Assembly (NCBI GenBank): GCA_023485545.1 | Contig: JAMCZI010000028.1 | Location: 1-64,000, forward strand | Length of the DNA: 64,000 nt | Reading direction: 5' to 3' | From: Candidatus Martarchaeota archaeon | Lineage (GTDB): Archaea > Micrarchaeota > Micrarchaeia > Micrarchaeales > Micrarchaeaceae | Part shown: in pieces, positions 1 through 9,542 of the stretch | Numbering within the stretch: the stretch's first letter is position 1 | How the letters are laid out: each line of letters starts with the position of its first letter | Translations under genes and position numbers: made by a program | Notes under the pieces: model-generated | What the model saw: only the letters and a program-made list of their open reading frames with translations | Databases searched by the model: none | What the model was told of the DNA's origin: nothing

Positions 1-1
1 T

Positions 2-616
2 TTGCGCGGTGAGGGAGGGAAGGCCTTCTGTGCAGGCGCGGACGTTGCATATCTCTCATCCTTGTCTGGAGAGGCGATAGGCAATTTCGTAGACGCACTG
101 CGTGAAATCCTTGTGGACATAGAGGCGGCTGCCAAGCCGTTTATAGCCGCAATAGACGGGTTCTGTCTCGGCGGAGGGCTGGAGCTTGCGATGGCGTGCG
201 ACATACGTATTGCAGCTGAAGATTCAAAGTTTGCGCTGCCCGAGATCAAGCTTGGCATAATGCCAGGAGGTGGCGGCACGTACAGGCTGCCACAGATAGT
301 CGGCACAGGCAACGCGAAATACATGATACTTACCGGTTCGCAGATAGATTCTGCAGAAGCTCTGCGCATCGGCTTGGTGTCCAAGGTAACGGCGAAAGGA
401 AACCTGATGTCTGAAGCGATGGCCATCGCAGAATCGATTGCACAGAGCAGTCAAAATTCTATGATGGAGGCGAAGAAGGCGATATACCTGGCATCGCGCC
501 CAGACTATTCTGCCGAACGCGAAAGCTTCATAGCTTCGCTTTCGCATCCTGACGGGAAGGAAGGCACAAAAGCGTTTCTTGAAAAGCGCAAGCCCAAATT
601 TGAAAACGTGGTTTGA
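2..616 (+). CDS. Enoyl-CoA hydratase/isomerase (crotonase family), 5' truncated by window edge
   Basis: CAGADVAYL and GFCLGGGLELAMACDIRIA oxyanion-hole motifs; PEIKLGIMPGGGGTYRLP. Confidence 0.93.
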   Translation: MRGEGGKAFCAGADVAYLSSLSGEAIGNFVDALREILVDIEAAAKPFIAAIDGFCLGGGLELAMACDIRIAAEDSKFALPEIKLGIMPGGGGTYRLPQIVGTGNAKYMILTGSQIDSAEALRIGLVSKVTAKGNLMSEAMAIAESIAQSSQNSMMEAKKAIYLASRPDYSAERESFIASLSHPDGKEGTKAFLEKRKPKFENVV

Positions 617-1839
617 TGGAGGATGTATACATAGTTGAAGCCGTCAGGAGCCCGATCGGCAAATTTCTCGGCTCGTTGTCTGTAATACCAGCACCTAAGC
701 TTGGGTCACAGGTCGTAAAGGGGCTTCTCTCCAAAACAGGCGTAGATGCGAAATCTATAGAAGAGGTCATAGTTGGAAATGTGCTATCCTCTGGTCTGGG
801 CCAGAATCCGGCCAAGCAGGTCGTGATGTATTCAGATATGCCTGCAACGATACCAGCTTATTCGGTCAACATGGTGTGCGCGTCAAGCCTTAAGGCAGTG
901 TCACTCGCCGCAGAGGCGATAGCTGCTGGTAACGCAGATACCGTGATGGCAGGAGGCATCGAGAGCATGAGCAATGCTCCATTCTCTGTGAACGGCACCA
1001 GGCACATACACAAAATGGGGAGCATAAGCCTAGAGTCGTTCTTTCAGGCGGCAAATGAGGCAAAAGCTGATCTCTCCTCGTTCGAATTCACCGATGAGAT
1101 GATAAACGCCGGGCTGTGGGACTGCTACAGCGACCTGCATATGGGCTCGCTTGCTGAATATCTGGCCAATGACTACAAGGTAACTAGGGAGGAGGAGGAT
1201 GCGTTTGCACTCGAAAGCCACAGAAGGGCTGCGCAAGCAGAGGACAACGGAAAGTTTGCCGACGAGACCATCCCAATAGAAACTCCAGGCGGCACAGTTA
1301 CGAAGAACGAGGGCATACGCCGCGATACATCAATGGAGAAACTCTCGGAGCTCAAGCCCGTATTCGAGAAGGATGGGATAGTCACCGCCGGAAACTCTTC
1401 GCAGCTCAGCGACGGAGCGTCGTTCGTGCTCCTCGCGTCAGGAAAGAAGCTCAAGGAGTTAGGGTTGAAGCCACTCGCAAAGGTGGAAGCGTACTCAACT
1501 TCGGGGATAGACCCCAAGATGTACGGAATGGCTCCGGTTTCTGCTGTGGAGAAAATAACAAGAAAAACCGGAATCAAGCTTTCAGATATTGACCTAATAG
1601 AACTGAATGAGGCTTTCTGCGTGCAGGCACTTAGCGTCGTGAAAGCAATGGGTATTGACCGCAACAAGCTCAATGTCAACGGCGGCGCAACCGCATTGGG
1701 CCATCCTATAGGTGCAACAGGGGCAAGGATACTGACAACGCTTGTCCACGCGCTGAAGGACAGAAAGAAGGAGCTAGGGCTGGCAACGTTATGCCATGGC
1801 GGTGGAGGTGCCGCAGCAATGCTTGTAAGGAGGGTTTGA
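616..1839 (+). CDS. Acetyl-CoA C-acetyltransferase (thiolase)
   Basis: VNMVCASSLKAV active-site Cys region, NVNGGATALGHPIGATGARI and LCHGGGGAAAML motifs. Confidence 0.94.
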   Translation: MEDVYIVEAVRSPIGKFLGSLSVIPAPKLGSQVVKGLLSKTGVDAKSIEEVIVGNVLSSGLGQNPAKQVVMYSDMPATIPAYSVNMVCASSLKAVSLAAEAIAAGNADTVMAGGIESMSNAPFSVNGTRHIHKMGSISLESFFQAANEAKADLSSFEFTDEMINAGLWDCYSDLHMGSLAEYLANDYKVTREEEDAFALESHRRAAQAEDNGKFADETIPIETPGGTVTKNEGIRRDTSMEKLSELKPVFEKDGIVTAGNSSQLSDGASFVLLASGKKLKELGLKPLAKVEAYSTSGIDPKMYGMAPVSAVEKITRKTGIKLSDIDLIELNEAFCVQALSVVKAMGIDRNKLNVNGGATALGHPIGATGARILTTLVHALKDRKKELGLATLCHGGGGAAAMLVRRV

Positions 1840-2690
1840 TGGCAAAGATAACTGTGATAGGCACCGGAACGATGGGCAGCGGTATAGCGCAGGCAGTGCT
1901 CTCTGCGGGCCATGAGGTAACCCTGATAGCGCACAGCCAGAAGAGCGTTCAGGATGCGGCTTCGCGTGTCGGTGCTGGTTTCGACAAGGCGGTGTCGGCC
2001 AAGGCAATAACGCAAGAGCAGAAATCTGCAATGCTGTCCAGGCTGTCTGTATCTGCGGATATTGCATCAGCATACGGATCAGATTTCATAATAGAAGCAG
2101 TATCAGAGAATTTCGATACGAAGGAAGGGGTCCTGAAATCGGCTGAGAAATACTTGGGCAGCGGGATACTTGCAACCAACACATCATCGATACCAATAAC
2201 GCAGCTTGCGGCCGGGCTGTCACGCAAAGATGTTTTCATAGGGATACACTTCTTCAATCCAGTTCCTGTGATGAAGGTAGTTGAGCTCATCAACGGAGAA
2301 GCCACCTCGCCAGGCACGATATCCAGATCCTTTGAATTCGTCAGCAAACTCGGCAAGACTCCTGTGGTGGTGAAAGACTCACCTGGATTCATAGCGAACA
2401 GGCTGCTGATGTTGTTCATAAATGAGGCTGCGCGCGCTCTGGATCATGGTGTTGCTACAAAGGAGGGCATAGATACGATAGCAAAACTAGGGCTGCATCA
2501 TCCGATGGGCCCGTTCGAGCTTGCCGACTTCATAGGAATAGATGTCTGCAACGACATAATGCTTGAGATATTCAGGCGCACAAATGACAAGGGCTTCGAG
2601 CCGGCGGAGTCGATCAAAAAGCTGGTCAAGGAAGGAAGCCTTGGCAGGAAGTCGGGAAAGGGATTTTACGATTACGCTGCAAGGGTGTGA
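1839..2690 (+). CDS. 3-hydroxyacyl/3-hydroxybutyryl-CoA dehydrogenase
   Basis: N-terminal Rossmann GTGTMGSGIAQ; HFFNPVPVMKVVELI; PGFIANRLL; start set at internal ATG abutting the thiolase stop. Confidence 0.94.
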   Translation: MAKITVIGTGTMGSGIAQAVLSAGHEVTLIAHSQKSVQDAASRVGAGFDKAVSAKAITQEQKSAMLSRLSVSADIASAYGSDFIIEAVSENFDTKEGVLKSAEKYLGSGILATNTSSIPITQLAAGLSRKDVFIGIHFFNPVPVMKVVELINGEATSPGTISRSFEFVSKLGKTPVVVKDSPGFIANRLLMLFINEAARALDHGVATKEGIDTIAKLGLHHPMGPFELADFIGIDVCNDIMLEIFRRTNDKGFEPAESIKKLVKEGSLGRKSGKGFYDYAARV

Positions 2691-2755
2691 GATACTGGCA
2701 GTGGATATGCCACACATATAAATTTATTTTCCCATCTATAATAAGCGCGTCCTTT

Positions 2756-2833
2756 GGGTCCATAACTCAGTTTGGCTAGAGTGGCTGGCTTTTAACCAGT
2801 AGGTCGGGGGTTCAAATCCCCCTGGGCCCGCCA
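2756..2833 (+). tRNA. tRNA-Lys (anticodon TTT), CCA encoded
   Basis: Acceptor GGGTCCA/TGGGCCC, anticodon loop CTTTTAA on a CTGG/CCAG stem, T-arm GGGGGTTCAAATCCCCC, discriminator G plus CCA. Confidence 0.95.
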
Positions 2834-2835
2834 GA

Positions 2836-3243
2836 TCATACCTGGGTTTCCGATGAGCTGCCCTTTAGCTGCATTACAACCGTTGGGTCATTCTGGCTGT
2901 TGCTCTCCCCTCCAACATATTTCACTGCAGTGCCTACCGCGGTGACTTCCATCCATTCGCCGTTGTGCATATAATCTATCTTGAGCTTTACGCCGATTAT
3001 GCCATCAGCCCCAAGCTTGTTTGCCTCGTCAGTCATCCTTCCGAGAGCCATCATCCTCGCGTTGTACAACAGCTCGGTTATCTGTCCAAGCTCTCCCTTG
3101 GTCATGCCCTTGAGCCCTGTAGCAAGGCCGCCTATCACTCCCATGCTGTAGACCGAGTTGCCCACAACCAGTGCAACGGGTTCATAGCCTCTGCTCTTGA
3201 GAAGCCAGAAGTCGCTTGTCGAAAGATCGCTTGTAAAAGCCAT
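2836..3243 (-). CDS. YbjQ/UPF0145 (heavy-metal-binding domain) family protein
   Basis: ANKLGADGIIGVKLKIDY and GTAVKY typical of the YbjQ family. Confidence 0.75.
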   Translation of the reverse strand: MAFTSDLSTSDFWLLKSRGYEPVALVVGNSVYSMGVIGGLATGLKGMTKGELGQITELLYNARMMALGRMTDEANKLGADGIIGVKLKIDYMHNGEWMEVTAVGTAVKYVGGESNSQNDPTVVMQLKGSSSETQV

Positions 3244-3255
3244 TACATCACCTAA

Positions 3256-3861
3256 TCATTTTTTCTGCATCTGGGATTTGCTTATGGAGGTCCTCCTAAG
3301 CTCTACGAGCCCCTGCAGAAGCAGCTCCATGTTGCTTGATTCGGAGGATTCCACAAACTGTATTATGTCCTTGCCTGTCTTGCCTACCGGACTCGCGTTC
3401 GCGTCTAGGAAGCCCGACTTCCAGTCCCTGTTTACCTTCATGTGGCAGAGGCCTGTCATTCTGTCTAGGAAGTTTGTCGCTGGCTCTATATATGACACGC
3501 TCTCCAGTGGTATGAAGTTCAGCTGGTTTGAAATGACGCCACCAGATTCAATTATGCGCTGAGTCGTTATCCAGTACAGTTTCCGCGGATAGGAAATCAT
3601 TGATATCGCCATGTAAGCGAGGAGTATTACCGAACTTATGTACAGCGCCGCCGCCCCTCCTTTGTTTACCTTGTACTCCAGTAAGAATACCGCGATAAGA
3701 ACAACGTATATTACAAGAAATAGCACAACCCCTTTAACTGCTTGTCTGAACAGGTATTTGCTCATGTTCGGCCTTATCTCCTTCTTGATGACCTCGCCAT
3801 CCCGAAGCTCCAGCGGTATGCTATGCTCCTTCTTTACGAATTTATCATCTAAATCAGCCAT
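3256..3861 (-). CDS. PH-domain (bPH2-like) membrane protein
   Basis: Two TM segments followed by WITTQRIIESGGVISNQLNFIPLESVSYIE; start reset to internal ATG (MADLDDKF). Confidence 0.65.
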   Translation of the reverse strand: MADLDDKFVKKEHSIPLELRDGEVIKKEIRPNMSKYLFRQAVKGVVLFLVIYVVLIAVFLLEYKVNKGGAAALYISSVILLAYMAISMISYPRKLYWITTQRIIESGGVISNQLNFIPLESVSYIEPATNFLDRMTGLCHMKVNRDWKSGFLDANASPVGKTGKDIIQFVESSESSNMELLLQGLVELRRTSISKSQMQKK

Positions 3862-3909
3862 GATACCAATTCTATTTTCTACGCAAAGCAATTTAAACAA
3901 GTGTTAATT

Positions 3910-4668
3910 TCAGTCCGACCATGCCTTGTAAGCGTCGAGCAGTCTCCTTGTATCTTTTGTGCGCAGCATGTTACGCGATATGCTATCCATGAACTCACCC
4001 TTTGTAATCCCCTTGAGGCATACCAATATTACATTGTCAGATGTCCTGCTGGTGTGCACAATTCCGACCGTGAATAGCGATCTAAGCTTTACAATGTAGT
4101 CTTCCATCTCCCTTGCCCTTCCTACGGATTGCGCAAAGTTCACTGCAAGCACGCCTCTAGCCCGCAAACTTCTGTACACGTCTGAGACAAAGCCGCTTCC
4201 CATGAAAACTGGAGGTATCTCAAGATTCCTATACGCGTCCAAAAGAACGATGTCGTACTCTTCCTTCTTGCGCTTTATAAACTCTGCGCCATCTGCATTG
4301 AATACGCCCGAATTGCTCTTCGGGAAAAACTTCCTCCAAAGGTCTATGACCTTCTGATCTATTTCAACCGTGCTAACCTCAGCATTTTTGCCAAGCAACC
4401 TATGGAGCTGGTACTGCACTGTGCCGCCTCCCAGACCTATCACAAGTATCCTAGGCCTTTCGAATGCGTAAGCTGCGGGGAGAAAATAATCCCAATACGA
4501 TCCGGTATAAACATTGTCCCTCCTGAACCTGGAGTATACTATGCCATTGTAGCGGAGTTCCTTGGTCCTGTAATCTCCGCTTTCGACAACCGTTATGTTG
4601 TCGCCTCCGGAATCCACTGATGAAAGCATCCTGCCCCGTGAAAAAAATCCAGCGAATTTCCTGAGCAT
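3910..4668 (-). CDS. Spermidine synthase-like methyltransferase-fold protein
   Basis: ILVIGLGGGTVQYQLHRLL, VSTVEIDQKVIDLWRKFF, YDIVLLDAY. Confidence 0.78.
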   Translation of the reverse strand: MLRKFAGFFSRGRMLSSVDSGGDNITVVESGDYRTKELRYNGIVYSRFRRDNVYTGSYWDYFLPAAYAFERPRILVIGLGGGTVQYQLHRLLGKNAEVSTVEIDQKVIDLWRKFFPKSNSGVFNADGAEFIKRKKEEYDIVLLDAYRNLEIPPVFMGSGFVSDVYRSLRARGVLAVNFAQSVGRAREMEDYIVKLRSLFTVGIVHTSRTSDNVILVCLKGITKGEFMDSISRNMLRTKDTRRLLDAYKAWSD

Positions 4669-4678
4669 GTGCGTCCCT

Positions 4679-5560
4679 TCAAGCTTTCAACGCTTTCCTG
4701 TATGCACTGTACAATTCCGCCTTTTTAGCTTTTGTGATGTCGCGTATAGGGAAATGTAGGTAAGTGGATTCCGACCCTAAAACCAGCTTAGATGCGAGGT
4801 ACGCAGGTCCCACCGGGAATGGCACCATAGAAGCCGCGTTCTTTAGCGCTGTAAGCTTTTTCTGCAGAGTCCTTGCCTGCCCAATTTTTCCTGCGGCAAA
4901 GGCTTCGTAAACTTTCACTGCAATATCCGAAAAATTTGTTGTCCCGCATATGCCTCCTGCAGCTCCGTACTCCAGCGACGAAAGCAGGAAGTTGTCCTGT
5001 CCCTGGAACACCGCAAATCCCTTAGGCATTCCATCAAGGAAGGCCATTATGTTGTTGAAAATTCCGCTGCTCTCCTTTATTCCTACCAAGTTAGAGTGCT
5101 GTGCTGCAAGCTTCTTCACAGTTTCAACGGATATCGCGTTGCCCGAGAACTGCGGTATATTGTAAAGCAGCACATCTGAATCGAGCTTTCCAATCAACCT
5201 GTCGAAATATGCATACAGCGAATCCTGCTCCATCGGTATGTAGTAAGGTGTGTTCAGGACCACTGCATCCGGCCCTATTCCTACAACCATCCTGCCCATC
5301 TCAAGCGTCTCTTCATAGTTGTTTCTGCTGATGTCAGCGAAAAATGTGTGTCTTGCGTCAACCACCTCTCTAGCTGATTCTAGGAACTTGAAGTGCTCTT
5401 CTGCAGAGAGGATGGGAAATGATCCGTTTGAGCCAGCTCCAAATATCCCTGCCGCACCTTTTGATATGATGTGCTTGATGAGTTTCCTTGAAGCCTCAAG
5501 GTCAACCTTCGTATCCCTGCATGGGGTTATCATTGGGCACAGTATCCCCTTTGCCTCCAT
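4679..5560 (-). CDS. DHDPS/NAL-family aldolase, probable 2-keto-3-deoxygluconate aldolase
   Basis: GAGSNGSFPILSAEEH, LLYNIPQFSGNAI, LVGIKESSG (Schiff-base Lys); next to glucose dehydrogenase. Confidence 0.8.
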   Translation of the reverse strand: MEAKGILCPMITPCRDTKVDLEASRKLIKHIISKGAAGIFGAGSNGSFPILSAEEHFKFLESAREVVDARHTFFADISRNNYEETLEMGRMVVGIGPDAVVLNTPYYIPMEQDSLYAYFDRLIGKLDSDVLLYNIPQFSGNAISVETVKKLAAQHSNLVGIKESSGIFNNIMAFLDGMPKGFAVFQGQDNFLLSSLEYGAAGGICGTTNFSDIAVKVYEAFAAGKIGQARTLQKKLTALKNAASMVPFPVGPAYLASKLVLGSESTYLHFPIRDITKAKKAELYSAYRKALKA

Positions 5561-5564
5561 AATC

Positions 5565-7391
5565 TCACATTTTCCTTTTTCTTAATACATATTTATTATA
5601 CTTGAGCAGCGCTGACACAAAGCTCAGATGGCTCAAGGCCTGTGGGTAATTTCCTAGATAACGGTGGCTCCCAAACTCAATCTCCTCCGGCAATATGCCC
5701 ACGCCATTGGTGTAATTCATTATCCTTTTCAGGCCCTCTTCCGCGCGCCTGTAATCGCCCATCAGTATCAGGTCCTCAATATACCAGAACGAAAGAAGGA
5801 GGAAGCCGTTGTCCTCTCCCATTCCGTCGTCTTCGTCGTACCTCTTGAAGAGGAAATCCTCCTTCATGAGCCTCTTCTCGACTTCCCTGAGCGTATTTAC
5901 GAATCTTCTAGATTTTGGGTTGGCATAGCCTATGAGCGGCAGCCTAAGTAGTGCCCCGTCGACACCTTTGCCGCCATAATACTGGACATAATAGTCGCCG
6001 TTTTCCGATACTCCTTTCTTTTCTATCTCTGCCCGCACCGCTGCAGCCTCGGTACGTATACTTTCACGGAATACTTTCTCTATGCCAAGGTTCTGCGCTA
6101 TCTGCGCGGCATCCAAGAGGGCCTTCCAGGTTAACGCCTTGGAATACACGTAGTCGCGCTGCTGCGCCCTTATCTCCCATATCGAGTTGTCAGGCATGTG
6201 CCACAGCTTGACTATCTTTTCAACCAGGTCCCTTATTATCGTCCACATATGCATGTTTACTATGCCGTCGTTGTCCATGAATATGCGAACTGCATCTATC
6301 AGCGCAGCATACTGGTCTAGTTGGAACTGAGACGCCGCAGCATTGCCTAGCCTTACTGGCGCGGAATGCATATATCCTTCCAGCGATTCCTGTATCTCAG
6401 TTCCCATCCTCTTTCTGCTAACAGGGTATATCGTATCAACCTTTCCCTCCCTCTCTATCCTGTCAATTACCGAATACAAAAATCTTGAAGCCTCATTCTT
6501 GAAGCCAAGCAACAGCATAGTGTCTATCACGTAGGCGGTGTCCCTTATCCAAGTATACCTATAATCCCAGTTTCTTGTCCCGCCTATGCTCTCAGGTAAT
6601 GATGTCGTCGGCGCGGCAACCATGAACCCTGTGGGAGAGAAGAACAGGCCTTTCAGAGCCAGAGCGGATCTTGTAATACTGTCCCTTCTGTAGCCATTGT
6701 ACCTCATGTTGCTGAGCCACCTGTGCCAATAATCCTTAGTCTGCTGCAGCCTTTTCATGGTTTGGAAACCGTCTGCTGCGAAAGGTTTGCTAACGCCGAA
6801 AGCAGCTACTATGTTCCTTCTCTCCCCCTTCTTCATTGCAAGAGCGCCAGAGAAGCCGCTGCCTTTCCGCACAAGCCTTGCATCTGTCGAAAGAAACTCG
6901 TGCCTTTCCCCGTCCGATACAACATACCCATATCTCTTATCTGCAGTGGCCGCGCTTGCGCTGTCACCGAACGGGAAAAAGTCCAAGGATACTGTAGCAT
7001 CAGAAAAAGCCTTTACTATCCTGTGTATCTCCGAAAAATATATGTTAGGCTCAGAGACGGTCGGAAGGAAATCTGTTATAGACAGCTCCTTCCTGCCATT
7101 CCTATAAAATGACGTTTCGAGGATGTTGGTCTCTCCAACGTATTTCTGTGAAGCTTCGACTCCCTTGCCCTTTAGCATTATCCTGAAGAAACCACCCTTC
7201 TTTTTGTCAAGGAGCGAGAAGAACACTGGATCAGAATCGACGTTTGGAAAGCATCCCCAATCGATGCTTCCGGTCTTTCCAACGAGCGCGGTCGTCCTAT
7301 TGCTGAATATCGGTGCGTAGTCCTCTATAGGGAGATAATCCTCTTTGAGAATTTCGTCAAGTGGCGCCCTCTGCTTCTTCGGAATTACCAC
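5565..7391 (-). CDS. Glycoside hydrolase family 15 (glucoamylase/trehalase-like)
   Basis: N-terminal YAPIFSNRTTALVGKTGSIDWGCFPNVDS; GGTRNWDYRYTWIRDTAY; C-terminal GILPEEI. Confidence 0.9.
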   Translation of the reverse strand: MVIPKKQRAPLDEILKEDYLPIEDYAPIFSNRTTALVGKTGSIDWGCFPNVDSDPVFFSLLDKKKGGFFRIMLKGKGVEASQKYVGETNILETSFYRNGRKELSITDFLPTVSEPNIYFSEIHRIVKAFSDATVSLDFFPFGDSASAATADKRYGYVVSDGERHEFLSTDARLVRKGSGFSGALAMKKGERRNIVAAFGVSKPFAADGFQTMKRLQQTKDYWHRWLSNMRYNGYRRDSITRSALALKGLFFSPTGFMVAAPTTSLPESIGGTRNWDYRYTWIRDTAYVIDTMLLLGFKNEASRFLYSVIDRIEREGKVDTIYPVSRKRMGTEIQESLEGYMHSAPVRLGNAAASQFQLDQYAALIDAVRIFMDNDGIVNMHMWTIIRDLVEKIVKLWHMPDNSIWEIRAQQRDYVYSKALTWKALLDAAQIAQNLGIEKVFRESIRTEAAAVRAEIEKKGVSENGDYYVQYYGGKGVDGALLRLPLIGYANPKSRRFVNTLREVEKRLMKEDFLFKRYDEDDGMGEDNGFLLLSFWYIEDLILMGDYRRAEEGLKRIMNYTNGVGILPEEIEFGSHRYLGNYPQALSHLSFVSALLKYNKYVLRKRKM

Positions 7392-8455
7392 TTTATCACG
7401 CTCTTGACTTCGCCTTGCTGCTTCGCTGATAGCACCTCTATGCTGCTCGGTGAAAAAATCCCAGTCACGAGCTTCCCGAGCCCGTACTTCGCCCCGTTCT
7501 CCGATATGAAGTCGACAGCCTGCTCGTAGTGCTCCCTTGCTCCATCCTCGCAGCCTATAACTGTGAGATTCTTGTCAACCAAGCTGAGAATCGTATCGCC
7601 AAGCAGTTTGCCTTCCATCCCGGCGCCACCAGTTCCAAAGAGCACTATAATCCCTGTATGCCCTATGTTTCCTACCGCGTCAAGCAGGATGCTCGGCGCT
7701 CCAGCAGCGTCAACCACCATATCCATTGGCACCCTTTTCTTCCCAGAAGCCCAATCTTTCGAAGAGCTGTTGAAGAACTCTGCGCCTATCCTCTCTGCCA
7801 ACCCCTGCTGTATCTCGGGAAGGCCATGCCTATTTACTAGCATTACCCTCATTCCAATGGAGCTCAGGACTGAACCTATCAGAAGCCCCTCAGTCCCAGT
7901 GCCGAATACCCATGCGCCCCTGCCTTTTACTGAGTCCCACAGCCCCCTGCCTATTACTCCGAAGATCGATTCTCTTATCTTCATAACATTCTTCATCGGC
8001 TCGGTGAGAACCTTTTCAATCCCCACCTCTTCAGATCCTGCCTTAACTAAAAACCTCTCCTCCTCATAGAATGATTCCCTCATGAAGCCGTCCTTGCCGC
8101 GTATTCCTGCCTCGGTAAAATCTCCATCTGTGCAATAGTCTTGCCTTCCTGCCAAGCAGTTGGCGCAGCTACCTGGCCGCCTTACCATCGGTACTACTAT
8201 GTCGCCTTCTGAGAACGATGAATTCCCGGGATCCACGACTTTTCCAAGCGCCTCGTGCCCAAGCACCAGCCTGCCGTCCCGCTCCGCCCTCGTTATGCCG
8301 AGTTTGCCAGCTACTATCTCCCTGTCTGTACCGCATACTCCAGTATAAAGGGTCTTTACAAGCACCCTTCCATTCCCACTTTCTTCCTCTATATCCTCAA
8401 ACGACGCTCCGGCAAGTCCCGGTTTCACCACTATGCCTTTCACGATACCACCCAA
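7385..8455 (-). CDS. gdh: Zinc-dependent glucose 1-dehydrogenase (MDR family)
   Basis: GVCGTDREIVAG, LVLGHEALGKV, PGSCANCLAGRQDYCTDGDFTEAGIRGKDGFM (Sulfolobus-type GDH signature). Confidence 0.88.
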   Translation of the reverse strand: MGGIVKGIVVKPGLAGASFEDIEEESGNGRVLVKTLYTGVCGTDREIVAGKLGITRAERDGRLVLGHEALGKVVDPGNSSFSEGDIVVPMVRRPGSCANCLAGRQDYCTDGDFTEAGIRGKDGFMRESFYEEERFLVKAGSEEVGIEKVLTEPMKNVMKIRESIFGVIGRGLWDSVKGRGAWVFGTGTEGLLIGSVLSSIGMRVMLVNRHGLPEIQQGLAERIGAEFFNSSSKDWASGKKRVPMDMVVDAAGAPSILLDAVGNIGHTGIIVLFGTGGAGMEGKLLGDTILSLVDKNLTVIGCEDGAREHYEQAVDFISENGAKYGLGKLVTGIFSPSSIEVLSAKQQGEVKSVIKW

Positions 8456-8540
8456 ACACTAATCAAATATGCAGATATACAATTCAAGTAGCTCCACAAA
8501 TAAATAATATCCGTATAAATAAGAGTATACAAGAATAAAA

Positions 8541-9542
8541 GTGCGGCGTGGTGGTGTTAGCTTGGATTTGAGGACCATAGAATACAGACAGCTTTCCGAG
8601 ATAATGATAATATTTGCAATAGTGCAATTCCTCGGGCTGCTCGTAGTTGTGCACGCGGCAAGCGGCAGCGTATACGTGTCAAGCTCCGCGCCAACGCTGT
8701 TTGAGACTCCAAGCAGCATAGTAATATACATCGCATACATAGTGTTTGCATCGCTCGCCATAGTGCTCATATCGAAGTATTACGGCGGCAGGAAGTTCTT
8801 CATTCTCCTAGAGGCGTTCGTGATATTCATCGCATCGCTCTACCTGTTCCTCATAGCGTTGACCTCACTCAATTCTGCCGTCGCGTTAGTTGTCAACGGG
8901 ATTCCAATCACCTACAGCGCCATTGCATCGATAATTCTTGCAGCTGCACTTGTAATCATGAAGAATAAATGGCAGCGTCTCCGCAATTCTGTGGCAATAA
9001 TAGCGAGCGCAGGCGTTGGGGTTGTCCTCGGCCTAAGCTTCGGATTCAAGCTGGCGCTGATATTTATGGGCATAATCGCCATATACGACTTCATAGCAGT
9101 ATTCATAACGAAGCACATGATAACGCTGGCGCGCGCAGCCTCATCCATGAACCTGGCTCTTCTTGTCGGGGTAAGCGAGGTAAAAGCAGTACCTGAACGC
9201 AGCGTGCCGAAGGACTACCTCAGGGCATACCGGAAGGAAAGCGCCAAAAATGGCCCTCATCCTTTAAGCAGGGAACTAGGCAAGCACATGATTCCGTTCG
9301 CAGCGAGAGTAGAGCTTGGGACTGGGGACCTTGCGATACCGCTTATGGTTGCGATATCTGCATACAACTATACGCTGAATTTCGTCCTCAGTTTCTTCAT
9401 AATATTCGGTGCGATATTCGGCCTTGGATTAACAATGTACATACTAAAGAGGTTCTCCAGGCCGCTGCCTGCGATACCCCCTCTGTTCCTCGGTGTGCTG
9501 ATAGGGGTGCTTGCGTTCTTCCTACTTCATGCGTACATCTGA
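8541..9542 (+). CDS. Presenilin-like A22-family intramembrane aspartyl protease
   Basis: Multi-TM; IYDFIAVF (YD), LGTGDLAIP (GxGD) and PLPAIPPLF (PAL-like) motifs. Confidence 0.8.
   Translation: MRRGGVSLDLRTIEYRQLSEIMIIFAIVQFLGLLVVVHAASGSVYVSSSAPTLFETPSSIVIYIAYIVFASLAIVLISKYYGGRKFFILLEAFVIFIASLYLFLIALTSLNSAVALVVNGIPITYSAIASIILAAALVIMKNKWQRLRNSVAIIASAGVGVVLGLSFGFKLALIFMGIIAIYDFIAVFITKHMITLARAASSMNLALLVGVSEVKAVPERSVPKDYLRAYRKESAKNGPHPLSRELGKHMIPFAARVELGTGDLAIPLMVAISAYNYTLNFVLSFFIIFGAIFGLGLTMYILKRFSRPLPAIPPLFLGVLIGVLAFFLLHAYI

Noticed and set aside
1173-2015. 280-aa minus-strand ORF opposite thiolase/dehydrogenase
   Set aside because: Low-complexity antisense translation with no recognisable domain; sense genes are strongly supported.
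2756-2833. tRNA-Lys as an integration site for a mobile element
   Set aside because: No integrase and no repeated tRNA 3' end in the window; downstream gene begins 2 bp away and is a compact housekeeping-like gene.
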